64,000 nucleotides of DNA from Gremmenia infestans. Its lineage: Eukaryota > Ascomycota > Leotiomycetes > Helotiales > Hamatocanthoscyphaceae. Below, piece by piece: positions 24,801-36,900 of the stretch. The stretch is from NCBI GenBank assembly GCA_032629725.1, contig JAFEVB010000008.1:1116001-1180000 (forward strand). Direction: 5' to 3'. The notes below the pieces were generated by a model. It was not told the DNA's origin. It saw only the letters and a list, made by a program, of their open reading frames with translations, and ran no database searches. Position 1 is the stretch's first letter. Each line of letters begins with the position of its first letter. The position numbers and the translations under genes are program-made.

Positions 24801-25716
24801 AATGCCTGAAGGTGACGAATTCATTAACTACTTAGAGAAATGGGTCAATTCACCCACAGATCAGAGTTGCCCTCTTGGTGGAAAAGCATCATACGCCAAC
24901 GCTCTAGTTATCGACACAGAACGAGAAACCATCCCAGCAAGCCATTTCCGATCCTCTCACACTCCCCTCCGCAGCCAAAAAGATTTCATCTCAGCTTACG
25001 CCTCCGCGCGCCGCATCTCAGACAGCCTCAAAGAATCCACTGGCCTCGACGTCTTCCCTTATAGCGTCTTCTACATCTTCTTCGACCAATACTCCACCAT
25101 CGTCCGCCTGACCGCCACGCTCCTCGGCTCAGCCCTAGCCATGATCCTCGTCATCTCCTCCTTGCTCCTCGGATCTGTCAAGACCGGAGCAGTAGTAACA
25201 GCCACCGTCATAATGATAGTAGTAGACATCATCGGCACCATGGCACTCTTCCACGTCTCCCTGAACGCTGTCTCGCTTGTCAACCTCGTCATCTGCGTAG
25301 GCATCGGCGTCGAATTCTGCGCTCACATCGCGCGCGCTTTCATGTTTCCGTCCCGCGCTGTCATGGAGCGCGTGAAAAATAAGTTCCGTGGTCGTGATGC
25401 ACGAGCTTGGACTGCTTTGGTCAATGTGGGCGGGAGTGTTTTCTCCGGTATCACTATTACTAAATTGCTCGGTGTATTCGTGCTAGCGTTCACGAGGAGT
25501 AAGATTTTTGAAATTTATTATTTCAGAATCTGGCTAGCGCTTGTGGTATTCGCTGCGTTGCATGCGCTGGTTTTCTTACCTGTTGCGTTGAGCTTAGTTG
25601 GGGGTGAGGGGTATATTGATCCTGAGAGTGAGGGGGGATTGCAGGAGGATTTGGCGAGTAGACGGTATAGGGCTTTACTGCCAGATGAGGATGATGATTC
25701 GGATGAAGAGTATTAG
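21838..25716 (+). CDS. NCR1: Niemann-Pick type C1-related sterol transporter
   Basis: Exons 21838-22092 and 22141-25716 give 1276 residues, close to human NPC1 (1278). A 20-odd-residue hydrophobic signal peptide opens the protein. The N-terminal sterol-binding domain is Cys-rich (FCTFTCSPDQSLFINV, CACVDCPDVCPELP). A first membrane helix (SFGAILVYGVIMALLATAIF) leads to a luminal domain with N-glycosylation sites. The sterol-sensing domain starts near DATIIIISYIIMFIYASLAL and contains VLAVGVDNIFLIVHEFER. A second luminal domain and five more helices follow. It moves sterol out of the vacuole/lysosome lumen, receiving it from an NPC2 protein. The 48-nt intron is the only one. The acidic tail ends LPDEDDDSDEEY. 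Confidence 0.95.
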
Positions 25717-26702
25717 ATTGGGCACTTTTGGTGGGAGATGGTGTTGGAGATGGTGTTTATATGTAGGAATTTGCATGGATTTAGGTGTTTTCTCTGGATT
25801 GGCTTGGGTTTAATTTACAGCGAGAACAACTTCACATGGCATGGTAATATATGATTGGTTGTTAATCTCTTGTATTGTGTTTGTGTCTGAGATTATGATG
25901 AGAGGGACCAATGGCCTCGTTAAAACCTGCGTACAGGAAAGAGTGCCTTGGTTAATTTCCCCCTCAGTCTTTGCTTCCTCCTTTTCTTTCTTCCTTCTTT
26001 CTTTCGTTCCCTTCTTCCCCTCTTTCCTTCTGATCATGGCTTCCTAAGTTGATTCTCCTCGGGCACAGCTGTCGAGGTAGTGATTTTATTGTTTGTTGAC
26101 GGCGACTTGACTATTTGTTGGTGTTTTTGATGCCGACCTGTTGAAGCTTCTTAGCCTCTTGGTGTGATTTTGATTTTGATTGATGATGAGTAAGAGTTTC
26201 TTGTTGGTGGTGTATTTGATGCCAACTTGCTGAGGCACTTTAGCACCGTTGTGTTCGAGCAATGGAGTCCGATGTGGTGTTTTCTCTGTTGGATATTTAG
26301 GATGTAGTGATCCTGTTGTTGAAGTTGAAATTGAAATCGAAGTTGAAGTTGAAGTTGATGATGTTGACGATGTTGACGATGTTGATGTTGCTAGAGCAGG
26401 TGAGGAGCTCTGTCGTTATTAACTTGCTTGTCTTTTCTTGCATGTCTTTTGGTGGTGAGTCGAGTGAGTTTGATGTGTTGGTGGTGTCCTAGTGCAATGA
26501 GTCCCGTGATGTTGAGTAGCTCTCCTTCTGAATAGCGCCCGTTTCCATTTTCGGCTCCATATCTTTACATTGTTTGAATCCCAAATTAGCGGCCAATCTT
26601 CTAAATGACGCACTTTTTTCTGTTCAAATCCCTTTTTTTCGTCTTTTTTCTTCTTTTTCTTTTTCTTTCAAGCCCTTTCTGTAAATCGGCAGTAGTGCTT
26701 CC
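25717..26702. other. Intergenic with simple repeats
   Basis: Nearly 1 kb is AT/GT-rich with CTTT-type pyrimidine runs at about 25960-26035 and 26625-26680 and a GTTGAA/GTTGAC-type array at 26316-26390. A shorter GTTGAA run recurs near 27050. No protein family is recognisable. Confidence 0.6.
26316..26390 (+). repeat. GTTGAAGTTGAT-type short tandem array
   Basis: Imperfect 6- and 9-nt units (GTTGAA, then GATGTTGAC) run for about 75 bp. They give open frames of repeated residues on both strands, which I treat as artefacts of the repeat. Confidence 0.8.
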
Positions 26703-26930
26703 TCAATGGCACATGAGTTTTCTGATAATATCCCTTAGACCGAATCTTCCATTGGCTTTTTCGAGTGCGTTTTCGTAGTCCACATAAGCTTGCAATTCGA
26801 CCAAGTCGTCGAACTCTGATGGGCTGTTGTCCTGTCGTAGATGGCGGACTTTTCTCTCTGCTTTTTTCATGAGCTTCTCCTGAAAGTCGGTACTGAGTTC
26901 CGACGAGCTGCGACTGGTGGTGGAAGGCAT
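26703..26930 (-). CDS. Possible small protein, unknown
   Basis: A complete frame of 75 codons runs from an ATG (complement of 26928-26930) to a TGA. The peptide looks natural: a Ser/Thr-rich start, then a strongly charged helix (FQEKLMKKAERKVRHLRQ), then LVELQAYVDYENALEKAN. No family is recognised and no intron is needed. It is flanked by pyrimidine runs and by long gene-poor DNA on both sides. It may equally be a chance frame. Confidence 0.4.
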   Translation of the reverse strand: MPSTTSRSSSELSTDFQEKLMKKAERKVRHLRQDNSPSEFDDLVELQAYVDYENALEKANGRFGLRDIIRKLMCH

Positions 26931-28788
26931 TCTGACTTTTCGTTGATCCTTTTGGCAGTTGTTGGAAGTGGCGATGATGTTGGGCTTTGCCTTGGTGTTT
27001 GGTGCAAGTAGAAGGTGTAGTTGTAATGAGCTTGAGTGAAAATTAAAGTTGAAGTTGAAGTTGAATTGGTATTGGAACTGAAAGACTTTGTTCGATAAAA
27101 TGAAGGGAAGAAAAAGAAGTGGAAATCCGCGAGGAAAGACCCTTTATATCTGATCTGAGGATTCTTTTGGTACCTGATTATTAGCTTTCCGTTCAAATTT
27201 TATATATGACAGCATTGTCACTACTATACTGCATGATTTTGCTGGTTACCTGGCGCTTGGTATGTTCAAAGCCTAATTAGCGTTGACTCAAGGTTTTAGA
27301 TCCCAGAATAATTGTACAATGGAGTGATAGTTATGGGGGTGCCAGGCGATTTATTGGTGAAAAGTTCCACCAGCAGGAGGAGCATGACCAAATAGGGATC
27401 TTGCAGAACAATCCTCTGGTATTATACTTTTAGCCTGAAGGCCGCTGGGTAAGGCTGATGTCCTAGTTCCAGAATCGTCAAGCTTCTGGTTGTTACAGAG
27501 CGTTAACTAAGGCTTAGTGAGTGAACTACGATACTTCTGACATCAAAAGCCCCAACAGTTCAGATCACGAAGAAGGAAGTCAAGATTTTTAGCCTCCTAA
27601 TTTCTAGTGGACTTATGACAGAATAATGGTCATAGGTAACATCTTATACTTCATCGATTCAGTATAGTCTCGCAAGAAAATTTCATGATCAAGATAGACA
27701 CTATTCTAAGCGAGTGAAAAGGGGGATAGTTTAGTTTCATAATATTAAAATTAAAATTAGTTGCACGACGGTGCTCTGTCAGCCTTCCCTGAACAATTTC
27801 TATGGAGCTGTGACTGCATCATTGATACAGTTGAGGCTCTCCTCGACCGGATCTGGTAATTGAAGATTTTGTTGCGTATCGCAGGAACGCCTCAACCAAG
27901 ATGTGGCTTCTGCTCAGCCATTAGCGCCCGACTCAACCAAAAGGTGATGTCGAAGGTAGGATCGACAAAAGCAATGTTCAGAGAACTTCAGTAAGTACTT
28001 AGGTAGGTACATCAGTGGAGCCAGCGAAGTTTGTCTATGAATAGACTGGGTACTTTAAAAGGACTCATCCATTCATGTCCCATCTTTCTTGACATTGACC
28101 TTTCTTTATTCTTCTCAATCCGAGTGAGAGGGGAATAGGAGAGTCTATTGAAGATCATTTAACACTCAGTGGCCTTGGGAGATTCGGTATCAGGAAGTAA
28201 AATCGGAATGCAAAAGCGGTACAAGTAGGGTCATGAGAAGATATAGCAGGAGCTCCCTAAATACTACGAGGAGTAAGGTACCGCATAGGGTCTCATGATT
28301 ATGTGAAAGGTGACGCGCAATAGCACCTTAGTACCTCGTACTATATAGCACGCCTTTTATTCCCTCCCGTATTTCAAGGTATTTTCAAGAAAGATCATGT
28401 GATCCGGTCCACTAATGCGCGATGACTATAGCCAAGCAACAGATAAGATGGATAGTATCTCTTTAAAGCATCCCGCTCTTGAAAAAGAGGAGACAGAGCA
28501 GAGAAAGAATATACTTGCAATTATCGCATTGTTGTATATAAGAGCCCGTGCTTCCCGACTTTTTATATTGCATCGTCCTACTCTGTACTTACGCCCTTCG
28601 CCCTACGCCCTACGCTACTTCCTGTAACGGAGAGGAGGGGAGGCCAAGAGTCCCCTACTGTACTCCGTACTGTATCACCCCACCAAGTTCAACGTCAACC
28701 AACGTCATTACTGTTAGATCCCGCCCGGCATCTCGGAACCGGATTCGAGGCTACGCTACCGTGCCATACTTGTATATATCGTATCAGG
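26931..28788. other. Long intergenic region, no gene seen
   Basis: These 1.9 kb contain a short GTTGAA run near 27050, AT-rich stretches near 27740, a GTACTTAGGTAGGTACA palindrome-like string near 28000, and paired CTCCGTACTGTA strings near 28660. No frame has protein-like character that I can support. Confidence 0.5.
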
Positions 28789-29790
28789 ATGGACGACTTC
28801 ATTGAGCTTGGCATTGAAGGTATCGATAAAGTGGTCGATAAGCACTTTCACCGCGTCCCTGACAAGGCTCTCCACAAAAACACATACCACCCTCGCAATC
28901 TAAAAAATATACACCGAAGAAGAACCCGGGACTCTTCATCCTCATCCCACGAACAAGAACAGCCTCCAAGTCCTCAACGGCAACGACAACGACCCCGTTC
29001 ACAAGAAGATCCGGATCCTAATCTTGCGTACCAGGATCCATATACAGTGAACGAATACCCTGGTTTTATCAATATGCGCGATAACGAGTATCCGTACACT
29101 CCACCTCCGTATCCGCAAAACGGGTTCCAGGAACCATTGTATAGTCACGAGCCTCCGCGTCAAAGAGCACAGTATGTTCCTGCACCACCCCCGGGTCGGG
29201 GACGAAGTGGCTATGAATCAGACGACGAATCCGATTCCGCCGACGAGAGGTATTACTCCGACGCGCCCCCTCGTGAACGACGCCCGACGAATCGGCGGCG
29301 CGGCTCCAGCTACCCCGGCTCCAGCTCCGGCGCAAATGGGCAACTAGCCGTGGCGGGGAAGCGAGACGGGACGATGGTTGAGCAGGCCAAGGATAAGGCG
29401 CATAGGTACGGATTAAAGAACGAGCTGAACGGCGTGTTTTCAAAATCGAAGGCCGGGCTTGCGGGCGGTGCGGTCGGGGCTGTGGTCGGAGGGTGGGCGG
29501 CGCAGAAGGCGCAGGTCGCGACGGGGAGGGATAGGGATGGAAAGAAGGGCGGAGGGAGGGGGAAGGCGGCGAATGATCTGCTGACGCTGTTGGGGGCTGC
29601 GGTGGGGGGTTTGGCGGTCAATGCTGTGATTGAGAAGATGGAGGAGGCGCAGAAAGATGATGGTGAGGAGGATAAGGGGGGTGATAGATGGGATAGGGGA
29701 GAGAAAGATGGTTCTGAGTCGAGGTCGAGAAGGAATAGGGATAGGAGGGGGAGAGGGGATGATTCTGATGATGGGTCTTATTCCCATTGA
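28789..29790 (+). CDS. Hypothetical protein with paired glycine-zipper segments
   Basis: A single exon of 333 residues starts at an ATG in clean context. The first 230 residues are hydrophilic: Arg/Gln-rich, then Pro/Tyr-rich (YPYTPPPYPQNGF), then acidic DESDSADE next to Arg-rich patches. Two small-residue hydrophobic segments follow: GLAGGAVGAVVGGWAAQKAQ and LLTLLGAAVGGLAVNAVIEK. They resemble the glycine-zipper hairpins of small membrane-associated proteins. The tail is Asp/Arg/Gly-rich. I do not recognise a named family; membrane association is inferred only. Low-complexity codon runs at the 3' end are notable. No neighbour suggests a pathway. Confidence 0.7.
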   Translation: MDDFIELGIEGIDKVVDKHFHRVPDKALHKNTYHPRNLKNIHRRRTRDSSSSSHEQEQPPSPQRQRQRPRSQEDPDPNLAYQDPYTVNEYPGFINMRDNEYPYTPPPYPQNGFQEPLYSHEPPRQRAQYVPAPPPGRGRSGYESDDESDSADERYYSDAPPRERRPTNRRRGSSYPGSSSGANGQLAVAGKRDGTMVEQAKDKAHRYGLKNELNGVFSKSKAGLAGGAVGAVVGGWAAQKAQVATGRDRDGKKGGGRGKAANDLLTLLGAAVGGLAVNAVIEKMEEAQKDDGEEDKGGDRWDRGEKDGSESRSRRNRDRRGRGDDSDDGSYSH

Positions 29791-30407
29791 ATTGATGAGG
29801 AACGAATGAGAACGGGAACGAGAACGAGAACGAAGAAACGAGGCTACGATTTTATGATGAGAATGTACTATATATATATGCGTCCTTATAATATTAATGA
29901 CAACGGCAGAGCGGGAACGGAAAAATGGATTTGCAAGATAGAATAAGCGAGGATATTTTTTAAAAGAAACTGTAACACTTCCGAGAACCTGCCACTAGGA
30001 GCTCAAGGATCTTCATTGTGTTCGTTATCTCATCTATTCGATAGGTTGCGTAGATCTCAGCGCCATTCAGAGAGGTTCCTGTTCCGCCTCCCCAGTAAAT
30101 ATATGGGTAGTGGAACTCAACCCCACTCTCTGATCCGTCATGATAGATCTCTGTGTTATCTCTGTGGTGCGTTGCAACCTCGAACGGTGGTGTAGGAGTT
30201 CCTATCCTGACACTGCGGTTTTTGTGCATGAAGTTCAAAATGAATTCCTGGAATAATGGAATGTGGAGGTTGTGCGAATTGTTACGTAGTGCCATTTTAG
30301 GACCCGAGATATTTAAGACGCATGTATGTATGTACGCTTTTAGAACTCGCCTTGTCGCTTGCTGAAATGCTATATCACAATATGTAACGAGGATCAAAGG
30401 TATCATC
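29791..30407. other. Convergent 3' region, no gene supported
   Basis: This gap lies between two convergent stop codons. A 174-codon minus-strand frame ends at 29960 and overlaps the USO1 3' end in another phase. Its lower half looks fairly protein-like, but I cannot assign it, so I leave it unannotated. Confidence 0.5.
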
Positions 30408-33400
30408 CTAGTCGACATCATCTGTCTCGTCTCCATCTTCGTCGTCGTCGTCGTCGTCATCATCGTCCCCGCCGTCAGAAACATTTTCTCCTAACTCCTT
30501 GAGGCGCTCTTTATAACTATTGACCTTATCTTCCAGATCGCCGAATACCATTAGAAGATCATCAAGTTCGCCCTGAATAGCCGCCTTCTCCTTTTCCTTC
30601 TCGGCTAGGGCGTCTTCGGCCTTGGCAGCTTTTTCAATCGAGGTTTGGGCTCGTTCCTCGGCCTCTTTAGCCTTTTCCTCCGCACGTTCTAAGCGGGCAC
30701 TTTGTTCGGCTTTGTTCGCCGAGTATTCATTGTGTGCAGTTTGCAGGTCTTGGAGGTGGTTTTTATTTGCCTGTGATATGTTAGTGAATGCTGATCTCAG
30801 ACAAGGGGGTGACTTCATACCTTCTCAAGGTCTGCCTCCAACTTGCTGACGTGCTTCTGCAAATCTGAGATTTCGGCTTCTGTCCTTTTTCGAATACGTT
30901 CGGCATTTGCCTCGGCTGTCTTTTGGACGTGGTCGAGCTGTCTTTGGTGGTCTTGAGAGATTCGCGTCTTTTCGGCCTCGGAGGCTTTCTGCACGATTTC
31001 AAGTTGCCTCTGGAGGTCTCGAGTCGCTCGAGACTGCTCTGTTCGTAATTTACTGACTATTATTAGCATTGGGTCTGAATTAAAACGAGACGTAATAATA
31101 TACTCTATGTCTTCTTCATGGTGTTTTTGAAGCGCCTCATTCACGTGCTTCATTCTCGCCAGTTCGACCGTGGATGTCTCTTTCACCCGGCGGTGGTCCG
31201 CTTGTTCTTGACCTAACTGCCTGCCGACAGAAATGAATTCCTCTTCTGCTTTCTGGAGTGTTTTCGTCTTCTCCTCTAATTGTGATCGCAGTGAGTCCAC
31301 CATCTCCCTAGAAATACCTTTTTGTACTCCATTCGCAATGACTGGGACTTCCATCCCAGGATCTCGGTCAATTGCACGTAATAGTCGGCTGAAATTGTCC
31401 TTGACGAATTCGACGAATGTGTTGTCGAAGAAAACTTCTGGAAGACCACCCTGGGATGCGGAAATAAGCTTTTGTGGAAGAACTTCATAATCACGTAAAA
31501 ACGGATGTTGGCGCAACTTCATAAATCGATCAATATACTGATCTCGTCCCATGCGAGAGGCCAGGATTGGATGTATGGTAGCCCTAGGAACAGGAGAGTC
31601 CTTTGTAGAGAATTCGTACACAATTCCCAGAAGCATAGCGCACAGCCCTTGCACGAGCACTCCGTTTGCGGATGTAGTGTGTAAAACAGCTTGGACTAGA
31701 CTCTGAATATTGCTACCTTCGCCCAAGAAGTCGTTGACACCATCAGGATCCTCAAATAGCCATCCGCATAGCAGCATGAGGTACGCAACGATTATTCGCT
31801 CGTCGACATTTTTCTGAATTCCAATAACTAAATTGGCTGTTATTGACTGAATGCATGTTACCACTTCTTCGCCCTCTGAAGCATCGCCTTCAGCGACGCT
31901 CATAGCTAGAGCTTTCGCATCCCCATCTTCGTAGATAAGATGGAATAGTATAACAGCTGCTAGCCAATGTCGATATGGATCTCCAGAAACATGACTATCC
32001 AGCGGTTGTAGAAGAGTAGTCAAAACATTGGCGGTTTCGTCTGCCCCAGAGGTATGACCATCAATAGCTCGTCGTAGGAAATGCTTCCTTATCGCAGGAT
32101 GATTGAAAAAGTACGCTTTGATGCATTCGCAAGCCGCTAACCTGACGTCGAAGACTGCTAGGGTAGGAACGCTCAAGGTGAGATCAAGTAAACCATCAAT
32201 CACGTAAACTTTGGGAATCCTATTCTGCTGTACATTGCCTTCGGTAGAAGGCTCGTCTAATACAGAAGTTACCTGTAACTGTGCAAAGGCCTCTTGAAGA
32301 CTAGGACTGCCCCGTATCAAGTCTGCACATGTAATTAAAGCCTGTGATGGTATCAATAACTTACTCCAGTTTCATTTAGAGAAAGCGCGTACCTCTGCTT
32401 TGATTTGTATTTCAGTTGGACGACTAAATGCCAATTGAAGGACTAGAGCTAAGACTCCATGCTGCCAGAAGGAGCCTTGGTTTGCTTGAGTACCAATACC
32501 ACCAGTTATAAGAAATAATCTCAAGACGGCTAAGAGGGCGTATATGTTCCGATTCCTCTGAACTTTCGCCCACTCAGCAACCTCTTCCTCGGCTCCTTCC
32601 CCGCCAAGGGCATCATTTAGTAGCTTGGCGAGCTTTGGAACACAGCCAGTTTCACGAAAAAAGGACTGGTTAGACACATTCAGTCTAAGGAGGTTGGCTA
32701 GAAGAATTAAACAATCCTCTACTATTCTGTCCCCATGTGAAAGAGAGCCTTCCAACTTGATAATGTTGAATATTCGGTCAAAAACATTCTCGAAAGCAAC
32801 CACTTTTTGTAGTTCGGAAGAGTTTGGTGTCAAGTATGTCAACAATGATAATGCTTCATTCCGAATAGCTTCCCTTCTGTCATCTAGTACCGCAACGAGT
32901 CGCGAAATTCCCAAAGGTGCAGTAAAAATACATTCCTCTGTTCGCTCAGCCCGAGATGCCAAAATGGCAGAGAGAAGTTGTAAAGAGTAGAGTCGAGCGT
33001 AGAAATCGTTCGTATCTAGGAAGTCTAGTAGGAGAGTGATATTTTCTTGACGTTGTGTAAACTCGTCCGCTATCCATAAAGTAATTTCTTCCGAGGCCTC
33101 GGGGCTATTCTCATTGGGGTTGAAGAGCATTATCAGTGTTTCTAGGACCACTTTAACAGTGTCGACATCTATGCAGAGGACAATCAGCATGGAAGATCCT
33201 TTAGAGAAGCTCTTGAAGATGTGTTTCCAAAAAAAAACATCACAAAGTACCAACCTTCTCCATCTTTGCTAAGGCTAGCAATTAATTCCCGCAGGGAATC
33301 ACTGGCCACACTCGCAGGGTAGTCTTTCGCAAAACTACGAAGCCCGAGTATAGCTGCGCGCCTGTCTTCGAGGAGCGTGGAGCTGGCCAAGCGCGAGCTC

Positions 33401-33459
33401 AGCGTGGATATGGTCTCCCCAACGCTCTGTCTCGCTGGAGCGCTTGCGATATTGAACAT
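30408..33459 (-). CDS. USO1: ER-Golgi vesicle tethering factor, Uso1/p115 family
   Basis: Five exons on the minus strand: 33459-33255, 33168-32393, 32341-31104, 31052-30821 and 30770-30408, giving 869 residues. The N-terminal two thirds is the armadillo-like head: RRAAILGLRSFAKDYPASVA, then LETLIMLFNP, DFYARLYSLQLLSAIL, NEALSLLTYLT and NQSFFRETGCVPKLAKLL. The region LRQHPFLRDYEVLPQKLI marks the end of the head. A coiled coil of roughly 240 residues follows, then an acidic tail (nine Asp in a row). Uso1 tethers COPII vesicles to the Golgi with Rab1/Ypt1 and SNAREs. The coiled coil is short compared with yeast Uso1 (1790 residues) and nearer to animal p115 (about 960). Two of its introns are 51 nt and stop-free. 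It is divergent from RAT1. Confidence 0.92.
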
Positions 33460-33999
33460 TGCTTAACGTGTATCCTAAAAGCCCGGGTATTTGCCATCGA
33501 ATATCATGAGGTTCGAGTCCAGAACGAATGTGGATGCTTCATGTTTGCGTATCGGGATGCGATTCCAACTGATGAATTGAACTAATTTGAAAGCCAAATT
33601 GTCCTATTGACTTGACCTTGACTGACTTTCTGGCCTGGCCCCAGACTTTCGGAGAAAGGTACAGCCGAACCCCGACAGACTAGGCTAAAAGCATGGTCGA
33701 TACCTACCTAGCTAGGCGCAAACCTAGAATGTTGCGGACAATGGAAATGCAGGGTACAAGAACCGTAACGAGAACCCTTTCTTTTAAATCTTCAACAACG
33801 AACCTCCTCCCTTGTCACCACAAAGGAGCAAAAATATCTAACCTCACGATCGCAGGTGTAGGAGAACCCTAACGCTTGATGACAACGCGTCCGCAATCTT
33901 GCAGTCCACTCTTCCCTAAAACTCGGCCACCCTGCCCTACCAGGCTACGCTGTACACGACCTCAGATTCTCGCAGCGCTCAATCTTATCGACAGCCATT
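33460..33999. promoter_or_regulatory. Divergent promoter region of USO1 and RAT1
   Basis: These 540 bp lie between the divergent start codons and should hold both promoters and leaders. A GAGGTTCGAGTCC string (33508-33520) resembles a tRNA B box but no cloverleaf forms. TACCTACCTAGCTAGG lies near 33703. I cannot place a TATA or transcription start. Confidence 0.5.
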
Positions 34000-36900
34000 A
34001 TGGGTGTACCAGCTCTCTTCCGCTGGCTGAGCCAGAAGTATCCTAAGATCGTCTCTGGGGGTAAGTTTTGCAATTTTCCTCGTTCTTTTCTGGTCATTAC
34101 TGACGTCGCGCTCCAGTTATTGAAGAACAACCGCGCGAAATCGACGGGCAGCAGATTCCTATCGACATCAGAGGACCAAACCCCAATGGAGAAGAGTTTG
34201 ATAACCTATACCTTGACATGAATGGCATTGTTCATCCATGTTCGCATCCGGAAGATGGACCTGCCCCCAAAGACGAAGAAGAAATGATGTTAGCCATTTT
34301 CAAATACACGGACCGAGTCGTCAATATGGTTCGTCCGAGGAAGTTGCTGATGATTGCTATTGATGGTGTTGCTCCGCGCGCCAAGATGAATCAACAGCGC
34401 TCTCGACGCTTCCGTTCTGCGCAAGAGGCCCAGGAAAAAGCACAAGACAAAGCTGAGCTCGCCAAGATGTTAAAGTCGCAAGGCGGCCGCATCGAAGAGG
34501 AAGAGATCAAGAAGGCTTTCGACAGCAACGAAATTACACCCGGTACCCCTTTCATGGATACCTTAGCTGCTAGCTTAAGATATTGGATTGCCTACAAACT
34601 CAACAGCGACCCCGCATGGGCAAAGGTGAAAGTTATCATTTCTGACTCAACCGTCCCAGGAGAAGGTGAACATAAGATTATGGAATTCATTCGATCTCAA
34701 AGATCCTCCCCAGAACACAATCCCAACACAAGACACGTCATCTATGGCTTAGATGCCGACTTGATCATGTTAGGTTTAGCAACTCATGAGCCTCATTTCC
34801 GCGTTCTTCGAGAAGATGTCTTCGCACAAGACTCAAAACCTCGCACCTGCCGCATGTGTGGCCAGGCTGGTCACGAAGCCAGAGAGTGTACTGGTCAAGC
34901 CAAGGTAAAGGATGGAGAGCATGATGAGAAGGATAGCGCTCCTCCGCTCAAACCCTTCATCTGGCTCCACGTCTCTGTTCTCCGAGAATATTTGGCAGCC
35001 GAAATGTATGTCCCAGACCAACCTTTCAGATTCGACCTAGAAAGAGCTCTAGATGATTGGGTTTTCATGTGTTTCTTTGTTGGAAATGATTTCTTACCTC
35101 ATCTCCCTAGTCTTGAGATTCGAGAAAATGGAATTGACACACTGATTGCAATTTGGCGTGACAATATTCCACATATGGGTGGGTATCTTACCAAAGACGG
35201 TCATGTCGATCTTGAAAGAGCTCAATTCATTCTTGCGGGATTGGGCAAACAAGAAGATGCCATATTTCGCAGAAGAAAAGAGACAGAAGATAGGAGAGCG
35301 GCTGGCCAAAAGCGACGTAAGCTTGAGCAAGAACGTGGTGGTCGGGGGGGACGAGGCGGTCGTGGCGGCCGTGGTAGTTTCCAAGACTCGCCATCTAACA
35401 GTGGACAGAACGGGCGGCCTTTTAAGGATCAAGCTCCTGTTGGCCTTCCACTATTTGCTCCGGGTCATGGTGAGGTAGCCAAAGATGCAAAGGCCATGAC
35501 TCACGATATGGTTGTTAATCGAGGAGCAATTTACAAGGCAAATCTAGCCAACAAGAGCGCTGCGGCAGCTTTGAAAGGCCAAATTAGTGGTTCATCAAAC
35601 GAAGGCGATGTTGCGGATTTGTCTAATGGAGGCTTAGAGGAGTCGCCAGGATCAGCTTTGGGAAAGCGAAAGGCCGATTTGCTAGAGGACGATGATAGCA
35701 GTACACCGGGTCGAAATACACCACAACCTGTGACGCCTCAGACACCTAGTGATGAGCCTCCTCCTGATTCCGTCCGCTTATGGGATGAGGGGTATGCCGA
35801 CCGATACTACGAGCAAAAGTTTGGTGTTGAGCCAAGCGACTTCGAGTTCCGACATAAAGTCGCCAGATCGTATGTGGAAGGACTCGCATGGGTCTTACTT
35901 TACTACTTTCAGGGCTGCCCTTCCTGGGACTGGTATTACCCTTATCATTATGCGCCATTCGCTGCAGACTTTGTCGACATCAAAGACATGAAAATCAACT
36001 TTGAAAAAGGCAACATATTCAGACCATTCGAACAACTCATGAGTGTTCTGCCTGCGGCTTCGAGACAGGCTATCCCAGAGCTGTTCCATGACCTAATGAC
36101 TGAACCTGAGAGTGAAATCATTGACTTTTATCCTGAAGACTTTGTGGTTGATCTTAACGGTAAGAAGTTCGCTTGGCAAGGTGTTGCTCTGTTACCATTC
36201 ATCGACTCGAACCGACTATTGAAGGCCATGGCAAAAAAGTATCCATTGATGCCTGCGGAAATGGCAGCACGAAATACTGTCGGCAAAGATGCACTCCTCT
36301 TTGCGGAAGCTCACGAAGCACTCTACGCCGATATCGCCGATAACTTTTATTCCAAGAAGCAGGAAGCCTCAGAATTCAAATTGAACCCAAAAGTCACTGA
36401 GGGTCTAACAGGAAAGGTCGAAAAGAACGAGTCTTATCTTCCCCACGGCTCATTGGTATTTCAATTGAACACCGACGCGATGCCAAGTCTGGAAGCTGAT
36501 CGATCTATCAGGTAGGTATCCCTGTCTCTAAAATAATTCCCCGTTGGTTCTGACATACTTCTCTAGTGTTCATTATGAGATGCCAAAGTCAAAGTTCCTC
36601 CATAAGTCAATGCTGTTACGTGGAGTGGAATTCCCCCCTGCTGCGTTGAATCAAGGCGACATTGAACAGACCAAAGGGCGTGCGGCTAGATCAGGTCGTA
36701 ACCACGGTGGTGCCCCCCTAAATGGAAACGGGCGGGGCCGCAATTCCTTCAATTTTGCTGCTCCCAATCATCAACAGTCGCACGACTCTCGAAACAGCTA
36801 CAATGGCAACAACAATTATCAGCCTCCACCGCCACCTGGCACTGGATGGCAACCTCCTCCTCCAGGGGTAGCTGCTAGGTTTGGGGGACCTCCACCACCA

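Noticed and set aside
29960..30484. 174-codon minus-strand frame with a protein-like lower half
   Set aside because: It overlaps the USO1 3' end in another phase, lies where the USO1 3' UTR should be, and matches no family I know.
33508..33520. GAGGTTCGAGTCC, tRNA B-box-like string
   Set aside because: The flanks do not form a T-arm of five pairs, and no A box or acceptor stem is visible at the right distance.
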